Part shown: in pieces, positions 1 through 12,500 of the stretch | Numbering within the stretch: the first letter of the stretch is position 1 | How the letters are laid out: each line of letters opens with the position of its first letter | Assembly (NCBI GenBank): GCA_947579605.1 | Contig: OX388319.1 | Span: forward strand, 20,287,447 to 20,351,446 | Direction: 5' to 3' | DNA from: Athripsodes cinereus | Lineage: Eukaryota > Arthropoda > Insecta > Trichoptera > Leptoceridae | DNA length: 64,000 nucleotides | Position numbers and translations under genes: made by a program | The notes under the pieces: generated by a model | Seen by the model: only the letters and a program-made list of their open reading frames with translations | What the model was told of the DNA's origin: nothing | The model's database searches: none

Positions 1-235
1 TTTTCAATTCTAGATAATACAGTATGCTCAATTGTATTGCGTCTAGATCTAAAGATTTTCAATACTAGATAATGCTACTTTATCGGGTGTTTTGCGTCAC
101 ATGCAGATTTTCAATTCTAGATAATACAGCATTCTCAAATGTCTATCTAAAGATTTTCAATATTACAGTAGATAATGCTACTTCCTCGTGTGTACCTATT
201 GCGTCTGTCTATTGGTTTTCAATATTTAATTGCAT
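1..235. repeat. Degenerate tandem repeat in bHLH intron
   Basis: Four to five imperfect units of roughly 45-60 bp, each opening with a 'gattttcaat..tagataat' phrase (near 1, 55, 112, 155 and 215). Units differ in length and alternate between two flavours (ending 'acag' or 'gctact'). The array lies in the intron upstream of the bHLH exon and may continue off the left edge. No coding signal was seen in 236-484 apart from the polypyrimidine tract before the acceptor. Confidence 0.6.
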
Positions 236-484
236 GATAGATATTTAGGTTGAACAAGTTACCAATCTTGATACGTACATAGGTCATAATGACATTATAC
301 CTATTCGCATTATTTTCCAGGATATCAAGTGCGTGTTTATGCTTACATATTAATTATTGAAAAAGATCCCTAGATAATAAGTCAATGAACATGAAACTCG
401 ATCAATTCCCACACTTCGGCAACAACAAATTATTTTTTTAATGACGTAGCATCTTTATTGTGTTAATTAAGCGATTTTTTTCAG

Positions 485-615
485 TGTCAACTCAGCGTTT
501 GCAGTTCTACGGTCACTGATTCCAACAGAACCACAAAACAGAAAGTTGAGCAAAATAGAAATTCTCAGATTGGCCGAAAGCTACATCAATCATTTGGCTA
601 ATCAATTACTAATAG
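485..615 (+). CDS. bHLH transcription factor, paraxis/TCF15-scleraxis type, penultimate exon
   Basis: This exon encodes most of a basic helix-loop-helix domain of a nuclear, E-box-binding transcription factor. The reading frame starts with the helix-1 residues [13 protein letters not shown], then the loop [10 protein letters not shown] and helix 2 [19 protein letters not shown], a close match to the paraxis/TCF15-scleraxis group, which in vertebrates acts in somite and tendon development. The basic DNA-contacting region must be on an upstream exon outside the window. The acceptor is TTTTTTTCAG at 475-484 and the donor is ATAG|GTAAAA at 615/616; the exon ends in phase 1. The next exon completes a glycine codon. 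Family assignment is firm; the ortholog (Drosophila has one such gene, CG33557) is inferred. Confidence 0.88.
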
Positions 616-686
616 GTAAAAGAACACAATAATGGATTATAAACATCTTTAATTTATCAGTGTACCTATATGATCTCACTACTAAA

Positions 687-880
687 CTATCACGGCATTA
701 TCCCACAAGTGGGGTAGCCAGCCAACCAGCCGCATGCAAAAAAATGCAAGCTGTCCTTTCCATGCCAACAAAAACTAAAACATTCAGGATGGATGGTTAA
801 CCTCAACCCTGAACTTGAGATATAAAATATCTTTATTTTTCGAACACCAGCCTTTTGCAAGACACTCGAAAGTGCATGAT
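687..880 (+). repeat. Dispersed repeat (family X), copy 1
   Basis: The segment begins 'ctatcacggcattatccc' and passes through 'catgcaagctgtcctttcc' and 'cattcaggat'. It ends near 'gacactcgaaa'. The same order of blocks appears at 44735-44945 and, reversed, at 60685-60857, with a shorter match at 40792-40880. No protein was recognised; it looks like a non-coding transposable element or LINE tail. Confidence 0.6.
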
Positions 881-939
881 CTTGACTTCATCAATGTAAA
901 ATTTAATATTCAGAACAATTAATTTGCTTCTATTTTCAG

Positions 940-1067
940 GTATGAGTGACCAGCCATGTCTAGAAGTAAAAAATATGTCTAGTTTCAAAGACAATACAAT
1001 ACAACATCAAGTGTGTTGTACATTCTGCTGGTCCTCAAAGAAGAAAGATTCTACATCAAAAGTGTAA
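940..1067 (+). CDS. bHLH transcription factor, paraxis/TCF15 type, last exon
   Basis: Terminal coding exon of the same gene, starting after the acceptor CTATTTTCAG at 930-939 and ending with TAA at 1065-1067. It encodes about 41 residues. Near the end is the peptide VCCTFCWSSKKK, resembling the conserved C-terminal CTFCLSNQRK box of vertebrate scleraxis and paraxis. That supports the subfamily call independently of the HLH domain. The phase (g|gt) joins cleanly to the exon ending at 615. The intron between them (616-939) holds a dispersed repeat. The function of the C-terminal box is not established here. Confidence 0.85.
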
Positions 1068-1118
1068 TTTAAAAATTATCTACCAAATCTGAAATGTAAC
1101 ATCTATCAAACAAAGGAT

Positions 1119-1147
1119 AATAAAACCAGTATAAGCTAGTCAATAAA
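1119..1147 (+). promoter_or_regulatory. Candidate polyadenylation signals of the bHLH gene
   Basis: Two AATAAA hexamers at 1119-1124 and 1142-1147, 52 and 75 bases after the bHLH stop codon. A T-rich stretch follows at about 1155-1200. Either could be the 3' end signal; cDNA would decide. Confidence 0.5.
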
Positions 1148-1554
1148 ACTATAAAATTTTGTCAAATATAAGCCCTTTTTTACTCAATCTTCCATTTTTA
1201 GAACATTTGATTTTCATTTAGATTGTTTAGGAAGAAACATGACTTTCTCAGTGAGAAATACCGCTATTATTAGTATTATTCATAATCTTCTTCCCTTTGT
1301 CCTAATTGAGTTGGGTTCCAATATTGTGCTTAACTTTATTCAAAGATCCCATCAGTTCACAGCTTCCTAAGATACCAACCACAAGGTTGTCTGTTTTCTC
1401 AAATGCAGAGCACCTGACCAAGCCATCATCATTAACTTCTCTGTATGAAGGCATGTCTGTTTGATTAAATTATTATTCAAGTATATATTCGCCATCAGAT
1501 AGTACATAATACAGTTCAATAATTTAATAATTTTGTCACTGAAAGTTTTTTATT

Positions 1555-1726
1555 TAAAAAAAGATGTATCTGGGTTTTTGTTATAAACCCAAATACAACC
1601 TTATACACCTTTCACAGAAAGCTAAAAGCTTGTGCAGTGAAAGGGGAGTTTTGCCGGCACCTGGGATCGAACCGCGAACCCCGTGTCCATGAGGCCGAGA
1701 CTCTACCTCCAGGCTACCAACGAACT
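1555..1726 (-). repeat. tRNA-derived SINE (family A), copy 1
   Basis: Read on the minus strand, the element starts with a tRNA-like head. It has an A-box-like TAGCCTGGAGGTAGAG and a B-box-like GGTTCGATCCC, followed by a body common to the family ('gaaaggtgtataaggttgtatttgggtttataac'-like, in pieces). Further copies lie at 17950-18115, 51430-51608 and 56027-56190. The internal RNA polymerase III promoter and multiple copies support a SINE; the acceptor stem is not that of a functional tRNA. Confidence 0.8.
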
Positions 1727-2685
1727 CAAATACCTATACTCAAAAAATTTCATTTAATATCTCAGTATCCCAGTTTTCACTTATATTATTTAATGGTATA
1801 AAATATGTAAAGGTTTTTGAAAAAATAAACAAATTTTATAAAAATCATATTTTTTTATTTCATTCACTATTATTCTCAATACGATATACACGGGGATTTA
1901 ATATTAAGCATAGGAAATTGTAAAATAATATTTAGTATAATAACATAACTAATTTGACTATTTTTAATGCAAACTTTACAATATTTTCACAGTAATCTTG
2001 AAACGGAGATTGAGTTTAATTCCTCCTAATTATTTAGAATTTAGAGGAAAGGTGAAATTTGATAATTTATAAAAAACACATAAAATCTTGAATAATAAAT
2101 GAACAAATAATTCATTTGATTATGGGTGCTTTGCTATGAAAGCTAACATGAAAAAGAAATCATATTAATTGTAAAAAAAAACATACAAAACAATAATAAT
2201 ATGTTTGATGATTTATAAAGATGGGACTGCTGTTTTTATGATTGTTTCAAGTACAACTTGAATTTACAAAAATATTATTTAATTTGTTACAGTATGTATT
2301 CGAAAGCGCAACATTACAAAATGAAATAATGACGAAAATAAAACAAAAGTTTATTATAAAAAAATTATGTAGAGTAACTTCAAAAGACTGCACTATTTAT
2401 GTAAATAATGTTTTTGTTTCAACAGATTTAATTAGAGTGCAACATGGAGAGATGTAGGTACTTTTAATGTCAATCCAATGACTATTGCATTTTTGTGACT
2501 TGCAACTGATTGTTTAGGAGTATGTTTTTATTATTTGTTTACTATTTTATTTTTTTCTTCAGATTTGTTTACAGTTAGTATCTATACAAAGTAAAGGACT
2601 ATTCAAATAGTGAGATATGTATCACAATCATTTCATCAATATGTTCTCTTGGATTTGATCCAATTGTCGAAAAATTCTTAACACC

Positions 2686-2887
2686 AGGACCCGAAGTCAA
2701 AACACATTTAAGCGTTACGTTTTTGTGTTGTGTACGTTTGAATATAGACGAAGTTGCGAGAAGTGTCAGTTTTCGTAGCTAAAATACACAATAGTTATGA
2801 AAATTGTCGCTTTGGCGCAACGTCGTCTATATTCGAACAATTGTAACACGAAAACGTAACGCTAAAATGTATTTCGACTCAGGCCTC
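2686..2887. mobile_element. Palindromic MITE (family P), copy 1
   Basis: A near-complete inverted repeat about 200 bp long. The left arm runs 'gaagtcaaaacacattt..gcgttacgttttt..gaatatagacga' and the right arm is its reverse complement, meeting at 'gtagctaaaatacacaa'. Copies at 20713-20914, 52267-52541 and 59535-59730 share both arms. Such a fold-back structure without coding sequence is typical of a non-autonomous DNA transposon. Superfamily not recognised. Confidence 0.75.
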
Positions 2888-5169
2888 TGAACTGTTCATT
2901 ATTAATATGCATGCAAAACGAATTATATTTGGAAATACTTGAAGGTTGTTTTGATTGGGGGAGACTAAATGAAATTTTTATGAATTTACAATACATCATA
3001 TTACCTACACTATTTGAATAACATTTAAAACATATCTTTGTTACATGCTTAAAATCTCTGATGTGACCGTTAAGATGTGTTTTTGAGTATGTACAAAAAA
3101 AACAAAGATAAAATATATGAGCACTTCTTATTTCATAGATAAATAAACACTGGTTTATGGATAATTATAGATGGTTCACGGTTAGTATACTGGCCACCCC
3201 ACATGCGGTAGATGGAGTAATGGTAAATAATGGCATAAAAAGTTCATGGAAAATTGGTATTGCAGTTAAATTATTGTAATATTCTGTTTAGTCTTTAATT
3301 TTTTATGCATCCTATAATGATGCAGGTATTTGTAAAACATAATATATAAGACATTTGCATCTCCAATTCAGAGATGAAATTACCACCTATAGATACTGAA
3401 TGCCATATTTTTTTTATGGACCACAGAAGACGAACTGTACATTTGTTAAATGCAATAGATCTACTAGCTACTACCTCACATGTGGATTATGCCATGATGG
3501 TATAGATAAATATATAGAACACTTGACTGGCAGTTGAATGACAGGCAGGAGAATGAGAGGTTACCTGTTGAAACCTTGGTCGCGCATATAATATTTTTTA
3601 GTGGTACATATTAGTAAATATATAGAAGTGAAAATTTTGGATATTTGAACAAAATTGATATTTTAAGCATGCAACAACAATACAGTATTTGTTATATCTA
3701 TAAATTCAACTAGGTATAACACATTACAATACAATATATAGTTCGAAATGTCTACACAATAATATATACTTGAACGCTAAAAATATTTCTAATATTTACA
3801 CATTTTGTACAACTTTATTACACGTAGAATTAGAATTTTATATAAACATTTCATAAAAGACTCATAGTCTATACGATTTACTTTAGAACATATTTTAAAA
3901 TTATTTTCTTATTTTATTATTTCGATTTTAACTTATTTGTTAAATAAATACTAAATGCTTGCTAAAAGAAGCACATTTGAAGCGAAAACAACCGAAGATG
4001 TATATTATTAATCTTATGGATAAAGGAATATCAAATTAGGCAAACAATTAAAGACCGATTAAGACACAAACTATGTGCAATGTTTTTGATCTGATTGGTG
4101 GTTGATCGCTTGGCTAATTTAATCTACGATTATTGATTAATCCAAAAACACAGAATAAGATTTACATTATACTTTTCTTTAGTTTTTCTTTCACCCTTTA
4201 TCTTTTCTTTAAAGCACATAAGATCGAAATAAGCCTCTTCTATTCAAAGTGTTACTGTAAATCGTCGTTGCATATTCAAAAAGGGATATGTGAATTCATA
4301 AATGTTTTGACATTTCTAGATTAAACTGCTTATAATGACATCATAACCATTTTATAAAGTGATTCTTAATATCAAATATTAAAATTCAATATTTAAAGAA
4401 TAATATACATGCCAATAAAAAGTCCAAACTACAATTTCAATGCCTTAATGAACATTTTTTAAAGAGTATGCCTAAATAAAAATGTGCACACATGTCTCTT
4501 TTTGAATATGCAACGACGAAATACACCATTTTTAGGGCAGCAATATTAGTGCATTAAAAATATCATGAGAACGGGTGACCAAATTTGCATAAAAATATTC
4601 TGAGTGTAAGAAAGTGCTTGTTTTCATGCAGCATTTCTCGGTGGAACGTTGAAGAGTAAATAAATTAATGCTTATGATTCAGAATTAAGATTTAATAAAG
4701 ACATGCGTTACGCATTTTATAAAATAAAATAAATACATAATAGCTTGCTTAATATGATTTAAGCCTTGAAAATAAGAAATATATGGCACCAAAAATCTTA
4801 CATTGAATTAGTTAGATAAATTTACAATCGATATACACCTATACAAATATATAAAAAGACATTAATAAAATCAAAATTTAAAATCATCACTAATTACACT
4901 TCTAATTACAAATGTTAGATGGTTCCTTTTAAGAACATATGGAGGTTATGTGTATTGTAAATATACACATTACAATTAAGTTACAAAATGGTGCATAATG
5001 CCAATACAGTAAAAATTTCCACTTAATGAATCTAAATAAATTACTATTTATTCCCGGCATAGAATTTGTAAAACAACAAGACGGAGCAATTAAATTTATA
5101 GTTTTTTAAGAAGACAGTTCAGTTATCTATTGATTAAAATAATATATTTCAATGCAGTGAAAAACTAAA

Positions 5170-5535
5170 TACCTATCTAACTATTCTCCCAACCCACATT
5201 CTTTGTAGGGTAGACACAAAAGACAGAACATCAGTTTGATTTATCCTTACACACTTTATTCGCTTCCTCCATATTCATACAGTTTTTCATATATGCATGT
5301 CAAACTTTCTTACTAAACACAGTCAACTTTGAGAATTTACCCACGTGGTCAAACCACGTGATTCTCGAATGTCTGCGCTTCCTTACACCCTTTTTTCAGA
5401 CAAATACACATCCTTCCTCATTCATTCATTTTTGAGAACTTATCCACATGGTCAAACATGTGATTCTCGAACCCCTGCATTTTCTAACATCCCTTTTTTC
5501 AGACGAATAGCCATTCTTTCTCAATCACTAGAAAT
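5170..5535 (-). pseudogene. Non-LTR retrotransposon fragment, RT C-terminal tail (family L)
   Basis: Decayed copy of the LINE tail seen more completely at 48228-48720. The minus strand shows remnants of the conserved 'WMNVEEA', 'LSKR' and 'WFDHV' phrases. The block around 'ccacgtggtcaaaccacgtg' occurs twice (about 5335-5420 and 5430-5510), a local duplication. Frames are broken; no function is expected. Confidence 0.65.
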
Positions 5536-5835
5536 CATTTTACACATTGTTATGTCTATGGATGTTTTTATATTTATGTAAACATGTAAAAGGCTTGTTG
5601 CTGTATATATTTGAATAAATAAATAAATAACTGAACTGCAAACTTTAAAAACAGTAAATCAAACAATAATCCATTACTTAATCTAAACGTTACAATCTAA
5701 TTTCACTTAGTGAACATTTTTATTCGATCATATGACAATTCTTAAATTACACATATAATACTACTATCTCATTTCAAAAAGTTTATATTTTATTATATAT
5801 AATAGAAAATGTTATTGTGGAAATCAATATTCGTA

Positions 5836-6102
5836 AAATGTTTGTTTGGAGTTCATCGTGCACGAGAAGCTTCCCCAAAGGGGCGTGTTTCTGACGTTTT
5901 GATCAAACTTCCTGGACCATAATTATGGAGAAGTTTTCAAGACATAAATAAAAAGTTTCAATACTTTCTTTCACTGCCATATAAAAATTTTGATTTGATA
6001 TGTCTTAACAACTTTTTCAACAAAGTTTGACCGAGATGTCGGAAAAACAAGCACCTTTGCGGGAATCTTCACCTACACAGAGCAATCTGAACAAACATTT
6101 TT
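5836..6102. mobile_element. Fold-back MITE with about 80-bp inverted ends
   Basis: The left end 'aaaatgtttgtttggagttc' and following 'gagaagcttcccc..gtttctgacgttttgatcaaac' pair with the right end read in reverse: 'gtttgaccgagatgtcgg..', 'gggaatcttcacc', 'gaacaaacattttt'. The arms are imperfect, so this is an old copy. No coding capacity; superfamily and target duplication not resolved. Confidence 0.6.
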
Positions 6103-6574
6103 CAAATTTGTACACATAATAATAAAAATACACCACATATTAATAAGTGTAAATTGTCAGTCAAATCTAAGTAAAGCTAAAAAAATATTTATGAAACTTG
6201 TTACTTAATTTAAATTGTTTATTTACATTTAATTCCATGTTAATCTTCAATACTATTCTTAAATCAATTTAAGAACAGTTAAATATTTACATACTAATCT
6301 ATTATATATTATTTAATTTTTACAATAAATCATTTATATTTATGGTATGAAAACCACAAAGTATAAGTTATTATAATTATAGTATTTTTAGTAATTCAAA
6401 AATTGAGGCAGTGCCCTGAATAAAATAATTTTTTAAAGAATCATTTACGATGTAGGTAATTCTTATCAAAAATTTACAATTAAACCTCCACAAAAGTGCC
6501 TAACCATTTTTGAGTTCAAATGCTCGTTCATAAAATTATCCAGTTTTATTTTTCATAATTTATTTGACTGTAGA

Positions 6575-6670
6575 GAAAGCGAAAGAAGTATGTAAGGATA
6601 GATCAACATGGCGTTCCGCTCTCTTTGCCTAGCCCACCTGGGACATTGCGTGAGGGTATGGTATAGAAAT
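6575..6670 (+). pseudogene. LINE family L 3' end fragment
   Basis: The plus strand reads 'gaaagaagtatgtaaggatag..catggcgttccgctct' and 'ggacattgcgtgagggtatgg'. It matches the last about 30 codons and 3' junction of the LINE at 48228-48720 (EVCKDRS..WDMA). Only the extreme 3' end survives, as expected for 5'-truncated LINE insertions. Confidence 0.65.
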
Positions 6671-6799
6671 TTATTTGATACCCTTAGTACTCATATTTAT
6701 GTTCATAGTCAAATTCATTAAAAACAATATGTTATAATAAATGTTTATATTAAGGAAGAAAATTTTTTATTTGTTAATTTCAATAAATGGAGCAAATCA

Positions 6800-6905
6800 A
6801 TGCTTATCATGACTGATTGTTTGTTAGAAATTGCCAGCAGGCAATAAACCTGCCATTTGTACCATGTGAAAAAATGCAATAAAGATTACTTTATTTATTT
6901 ATTTT
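6800..6905 (+). repeat. LINE-like 3' tail
   Basis: The phrase 'ttgttagaaattgccagcaggcaataaacctgcc' is followed by 'tgcaataaagatt' and a TTTATTTA-rich end. It resembles the tails at 56777-56938, 45395-45545 and 41095-41275 (GCAGTCTGGCAATAAACT-type). Probably the 3' UTR of a 5'-truncated LINE; coding part absent. Confidence 0.5.
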
Positions 6906-7739
6906 ATTTACTTGTCAGGTGACAACATGTTAGTTGATTTTGACCCGCAGCTAAAAAAGGTTGCCAATCCCTATTATAAACCATTGATCAAGGCACTGCT
7001 TCAATTTTATTTGTTTTCAGATTAACAATTAATTTTGCAAAATTTGGTTTGAGATCAAAACTGAACAAATCCAAAAAGTTTTTATTTTCAACTAAATAAG
7101 TAGAGATATTCTTTATGTCGAGTTCTATAAAATTGTGCTTTCCAAAACAGTCGAATCCTATGAATTTTTTACGAAAAATAGAAGAGAAATTCTAAATTTG
7201 TGTTTATTTAAGCTCTACCACAAAGGGATATGCCCAATTTCGATTCCAAGCCACTCAAATTATTCTTTTTTCATAAATGCTATATACAATATTATTAAGT
7301 ACTACTTACTTTTTCAAACATTATACAGTTGTATATTATAAACATTTCTTAATACATGTAAATAGTTTACAACTGATTATCAAATGTAAAATTTGAAATG
7401 CAAATATTCTTTTCTTTCAATAAAATTTAAAACGATATTTTTGAGACTAAATTACAATTTGTTATTAATGTACACATCTACAAAAAAATCTTTGTTATAT
7501 TATTAAAACCTAAATGTTCATGATCTATCAATTTGTTTCTATTCTTGTTTACGAGTGACCATTGTACGGAAGGATTACCTAAAAGCAAAAACGCACCCGT
7601 ACTCTCAATCTTAAAAAATATGCTTTTGATACAGTGAAACATTACTCGCATAGAGATGACATTGTTCAGACATTATTATGTTTGACTAAAATTGTACTGT
7701 TTTTGGCCCATTCAGACTGTAAAATAACAACTCTCTATA

Positions 7740-7968
7740 CCCACACGCCAATCACGCCATGTCCCAGGAGGGGCAGGCAGATAGAACGGAACACCTCATT
7801 GGTATATCCTTACACACTTCTCTCGCTTCCTCCACATTCATCCAGTTTCTTACACATGCACGCCGATTTCTCTTACTCAACATGCGACCCACCTTGAGAA
7901 TTTGATTTACGTGGTCAAACCACGTAGTTCGTGGATGTCCGCACTTTCTCACACCCCTTCTTTCAGAA
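7740..7968 (-). pseudogene. LINE family L fragment, RT C-terminal tail
   Basis: A minus-strand open stretch of 66 codons (7752-7952) carries the phrases FDHVNQILK, MLSKRNRRACVRNWMNVEEA and REVCKD..SWDMA. They match the C-terminal tail at 48238-48720. It is 5'-truncated and ends with the same CATGGCGTGA-type junction. Not a host gene. Confidence 0.75.
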
Positions 7969-8747
7969 CAATAACTGACATTAGAAAAATTGAATTATAA
8001 CATCATGAAAGAAAATTTACCTATACTGATAAAAAAATTTAATTTTCAATATAATTTTGAGTAGGTTAATCATATATCAAACTGTTTTGTCAGTAAGATT
8101 TTGAATTAATCGGAATAACTCTATTCTACTGCTAGTTACGGTTAGTAAACCAGGAAGAAATATGCATTTTTGTGAGTATGGGGTATGAGTCAATATAATT
8201 GAGATATTTAATCACCCCTTGATATAAAAACCTTATGGCTATTTGTTTATTTATTTAGACAATATAGGACATTTGCCTATTACAATAATTAATTTAAAAA
8301 GTTTTTCAATTGGAATCACACCCCACACATCACCACAAACACTTAAAAAAAACTGACCACTCATAAACAAGTGGATGACTTTTGACTGTAAATAAAATAA
8401 CGTTAAATATCTTTCATAAAATTGGTAAAATATTTGAAAATTGTTTTTCAAAACTTTACATACAAAACACTAAAAAAACTTATTTAATATTTTCAAATAC
8501 AATTTAACTTGCATATAAATAGTAATAAATGCGATTACGAGTTTTTCATAGAAATCTTATAAATATATTCATGAAATAGAACACCTAATAGACATAATCC
8601 TCTATATTGATAGATACATAAGTCAAATTCTTTTTAGTTTTACAATTATACTCTAGGTAAAATTAAAAAAAATTAACAGGTTTTAGGGTTCACTAATATA
8701 TTGTATAGATTCGGGAGAATGTTTTTTTTTTATATTTACAAAAACAC

Positions 8748-8775
8748 CTATCTATATCTATATCTATATCTATGT
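8748..8775. repeat. TATCTA microsatellite
   Basis: About four and a half perfect copies of the hexanucleotide TATCTA, in AT-rich sequence downstream of the integrin stop codon. Confidence 0.8.
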
Positions 8776-9283
8776 ATATTCGAGAAAAGTTTTAATTCAT
8801 CTAAGGAACGTTTAATATTTATATATTTTTGTTTCGAGACAATTTAATTTTCAAATTATTCGTAAAATATACCAAAAATTTTATAATTACTAATAGAATA
8901 TAACATTACAAATGTTGTTTCATATTTTTTTTTTTAAATCCTACGACTGGCAACAAGAAAAATAAAAAATATTTTTGCATATAAATCTGTTTGATTATTA
9001 TATCAAACAAGATTTAATTATTTTTTTCAATGGTTATCACAAAATGTAATGTGTTTTCAAAATAAAAACGAGGCCTAACAAGGGCTATAATATAGCACAC
9101 AATTTCAAATGTCAATTTTGAAAAAATTAACAAATTTTCCAAGCGACATTCATGAATACAAAATGATCATTTAAATAACAACTCAAAGACAGAGTTCTAT
9201 TCTAACAATCCGATTAATAAATAGTGTTACAAACACAAAATTTAAAAAATGTTTTTTTCTTTTCACTATATATTATTATTCTT

Positions 9284-9502
9284 TCATCTTTTTCCCAAAA
9301 ATGGGCTGCCTTCGTGATTTTTCTCGAGGTTACCTGACAATGTAGGATCCAGTTTTCTTCTTTTAAAGAATCCAAACTTCCACAGGCATAGGATGAAACA
9401 AATTAACACTAATAAACCAGCCAAAGCTGATACAATATATACCCACAAGGGTATACCTCCTGGTTCCACAAATACAAGATCGGGATATGCCATAGTTTCA
9501 AC
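9284..9502 (-). CDS. Integrin alpha exon 15 (membrane segment and cytoplasmic tail)
   Basis: Encodes a short stalk, a hydrophobic membrane segment (WVYIVSALAGLLVLICFI) and the conserved inner-membrane KFGFFKR motif that clasps the beta tail. A 24-residue tail ends GSPFLGKR; stop at 9284-9286. Acceptor TTTTTACAG. Confidence 0.95.
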   Translation of the reverse strand, partial: VETMAYPDLVFVEPGGIPLWVYIVSALAGLLVLICFILCLWKFGFFKRRKLDPTLSGNLEKNHEGSPFLGKR

Positions 9503-12500
9503 CTGTAAAAACACAAAAATATAATTTCATTAATTAAATTATCAAATAAAATAAAATAAATATTTATTATTAACTCGGAGTCCGCGAAAACCGGTCGTGC
9601 GTTAGTCTTACTCAACAGTAATACAAAACAAAATAATAATAAATATTTATTTTATTTTATTTGATAATTTAAAAAAATATAACTTTGCTTTTTTAAGTCT
9701 CTTATAATAATAATAAACACTTTATTGTCAAAAATAAATTTTACAAAAAGCGTACATATTGCCTTGAAGCAATGTCTTCCAGTAAACCTACTACATACAA
9801 TGTTTGATAATTATGTTTTACTACAAAGTGAGTTTAGATCAATTAAGGTAAACAGAACATAAATGTAAACAGAAAATGGAATATATTATATAAAACAAGA
9901 ATACATATATAAATATAAAAAATGTAAGCATTCACAACCATAAACCTATATATTATATATGTATCTAAGTGAGAACTATCTACTATTAATGAGATGGTGG
10001 GTTGTTTATGAGGGATTTTACTAAATATTTGAATGAGCCTATAGTTGAAGAGGACCGAATATCATTGGGGAGGTTGTTCCAGATTCTGGTAGCATGTACG
10101 GTGAAAGATGATGGGTAAAAAGATGTGCTACGAGGTGGAAATATTCTAGACGCCGATTATTTTGGGACCTTAACGATAGACCATGGAAAGAAAGGGGAAC
10201 AAACCGTTCAAAGAGATATTGAAGAACTTTATGCTTATAATTATTGTGAAGGAGAGGCCGAGACTCCTCAACATCTCTTGGGGGATTGCAATGCCGTGAG
10301 ATTCGCAAGAATCAAAACGTTTGATTAAAATTAAAATATTTTTCAATAAATATATAAACTACTTGTATTATTTGAAAAGAGAAGCTAGTTATAAAAAAAT
10401 AAAAATTCTAGAAATATTTAACAACTCACGCTAGCAGTATCGTCTTCCAAGTTATTCTTATAATGTGATGGCAGCTTTAGTGTAGCTCTACTGGTTGCAG
10501 ATACTCTAGCTACCCTAGGATAGTCCTCCACCAAGGTACTGTTCCATAACCTCCCAGTAATACGAATGGTAGCGGGCTGATTGCGTAACAATTTATATAT
10601 CATACAACGAATTTTTATACACTTTGCTGTACCTTGCTGACAATTCTGAAACACAAAAGAAATTTAATAAGACCATCTGTGAATAATCATAACAGCTACA
10701 TAAAGATACTGAAAATGTATCCATTTGCTGAGAGCTTCAGACAAAAGTTTAAATATTTTTTGGTCCATTATGTATGTGACGTATGTTGACTTTATGTTCT
10801 TTAAGAATTGAATAAACATAGAAATTCAAGTTAATTTTTTTTTAAATGTCCTAGAAATTGTTACATAGTTAGTGCATCTAAAATAAGTGAAAAAAAATCA
10901 TGTAACAAATAAACATAGAAATTCAAGTCAAATTTTTTTTTAAATGTCTAGAAATTGTTTCATAGTTGGTGCCTCTAAAATAAGTGAAAATTAATAAATA
11001 AAATTAAAAATATTAATCTAGAGTCCATGACATTTTGTAATGTAATAAATGCATATTTATATATCGCAATACAACAATAAACTCACCGTCTTTGCATTGA
11101 ATTATATAACTGATAGTTTTTTGTCTTGCAATGAGTAATATGGTAACTAATAATTGTATTAATATTTTTTTTTATCTAGGAGTATTTGGAGGTGTGTTTT
11201 GATTGATCACAAGCCCAGAAAAACATTTACACAGAAAAAAGATCTACGCTTGTAGGCATGAATTATTCAATATAAAAAGCGCACAAAGCATTCATACCAT
11301 ATTGACGACTCGATGTTTATTTCCGTCTTTATCTGTATACGCCTGTGGCTTAACGATCATCTCACTGTCCCTTCGTTTCCTCATAAGTGGAGCACTCTTG
11401 TTATAACTCTCAGCCCCCGACTCTTGTGCCTTCAAGCCCTGATACTGCTGTTCATCCAACATGATGAGGTTCTCCAGAGGAGGTTCCACCACTCCAGGTC
11501 GAGGTGTTAGGTTCAGCGGATTTATGTATTTGGCAGGAACAAAACAAGTACCACCGCCTTGTGCTAAAAAAAAATATTTCCTTACATTCATTTGCTAAAG
11601 TAAAAAAAATATCACTAAACTTCATGATATACATCATACATAGCAATCAAGAAACTTTATGATGTTAGTAGGATTCTATCGCTGTGCTATTTTTTTTCAA
11701 AGTTGGTAAAATAATAAATGTGAAGCATTTGTGTCATGGAAGATATTATAAATGTCAAATGGTATGAAAACAACTCAAATTATGTTTGATGCCAATGCAA
11801 AACAAGGGTGTTTTGGGCTGGATTACGTTTTAAAAATGTCCGATATGATAAAAAATAAGTGCAGTGCTTTTACATTCATAAAGTTCAAAACAGCAAGAAC
11901 AACAGTCTTTCACAATTCACTGCTCCTAAAATCAATCAGCAAAGAATCCCTATGATTTGAAGGGGCTCATTTCCACCCTCTACTCGCAAGAGGAATGTCA
12001 AAAACTGAAAGAAGAAGATTATTAAATATGTAAGTAATTGTAGCATTACCTTCCACAACAGGTAGGTAGTCAAGATAGAGTAGCCATTTTCCCTGAGGTT
12101 TATTGTTGGCCACTTGGTGAGGCCAATCAATGATCACTTCCACGGAGTTGACTCTCCATGGACCCAAGTTAAATACCTTGAAAACAATAAACGGTAAATA
12201 AATAATATATCTTAAAAACCACCACAGATCATAATAGAATTTAGAATATGTTGATCTATATATCTATTGATCATAATTATATGAATACCGAATGTTTTCA
12301 TCGTACCAAAATAAAATTTATTATTCATAGTAGATTACAGTGTATTGTTGATACTAGAATACAGTGTACTGCTGATACTAGAATACAGTGTAATGTTCAT
12401 ACTAGAATTCAGTGTATTGTTGATACTAGAATTCAGTGTACTGTTGATACTAGAAAACAGTGTAATGTTCATACTATAATTCAGTGTATTGTTGATACTA

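Larger units (their letters stand above)
1068..9283. other. Convergent intergenic region, repeats only
   Basis: This 8.2-kb space separates the 3' ends of the bHLH gene (+) and the integrin gene (-). It contains the SINE, MITE and LINE pieces listed separately. The stretches 1150-1550, 1740-2680, 2890-5165, 6110-6570, 6910-7735 and 7970-9280 are AT-rich; I see no splice-flanked or conserved coding sequence in them. The short open frames there are ordinary for such composition. The 3' UTR of the integrin gene must run leftwards from 9283, but its end could not be fixed. Confidence 0.6.

Noticed and set aside
7634..7897. 87-codon plus-strand open frame
   Set aside because: Largely antisense to a LINE tail fragment whose minus-strand frame has recognisable motifs.
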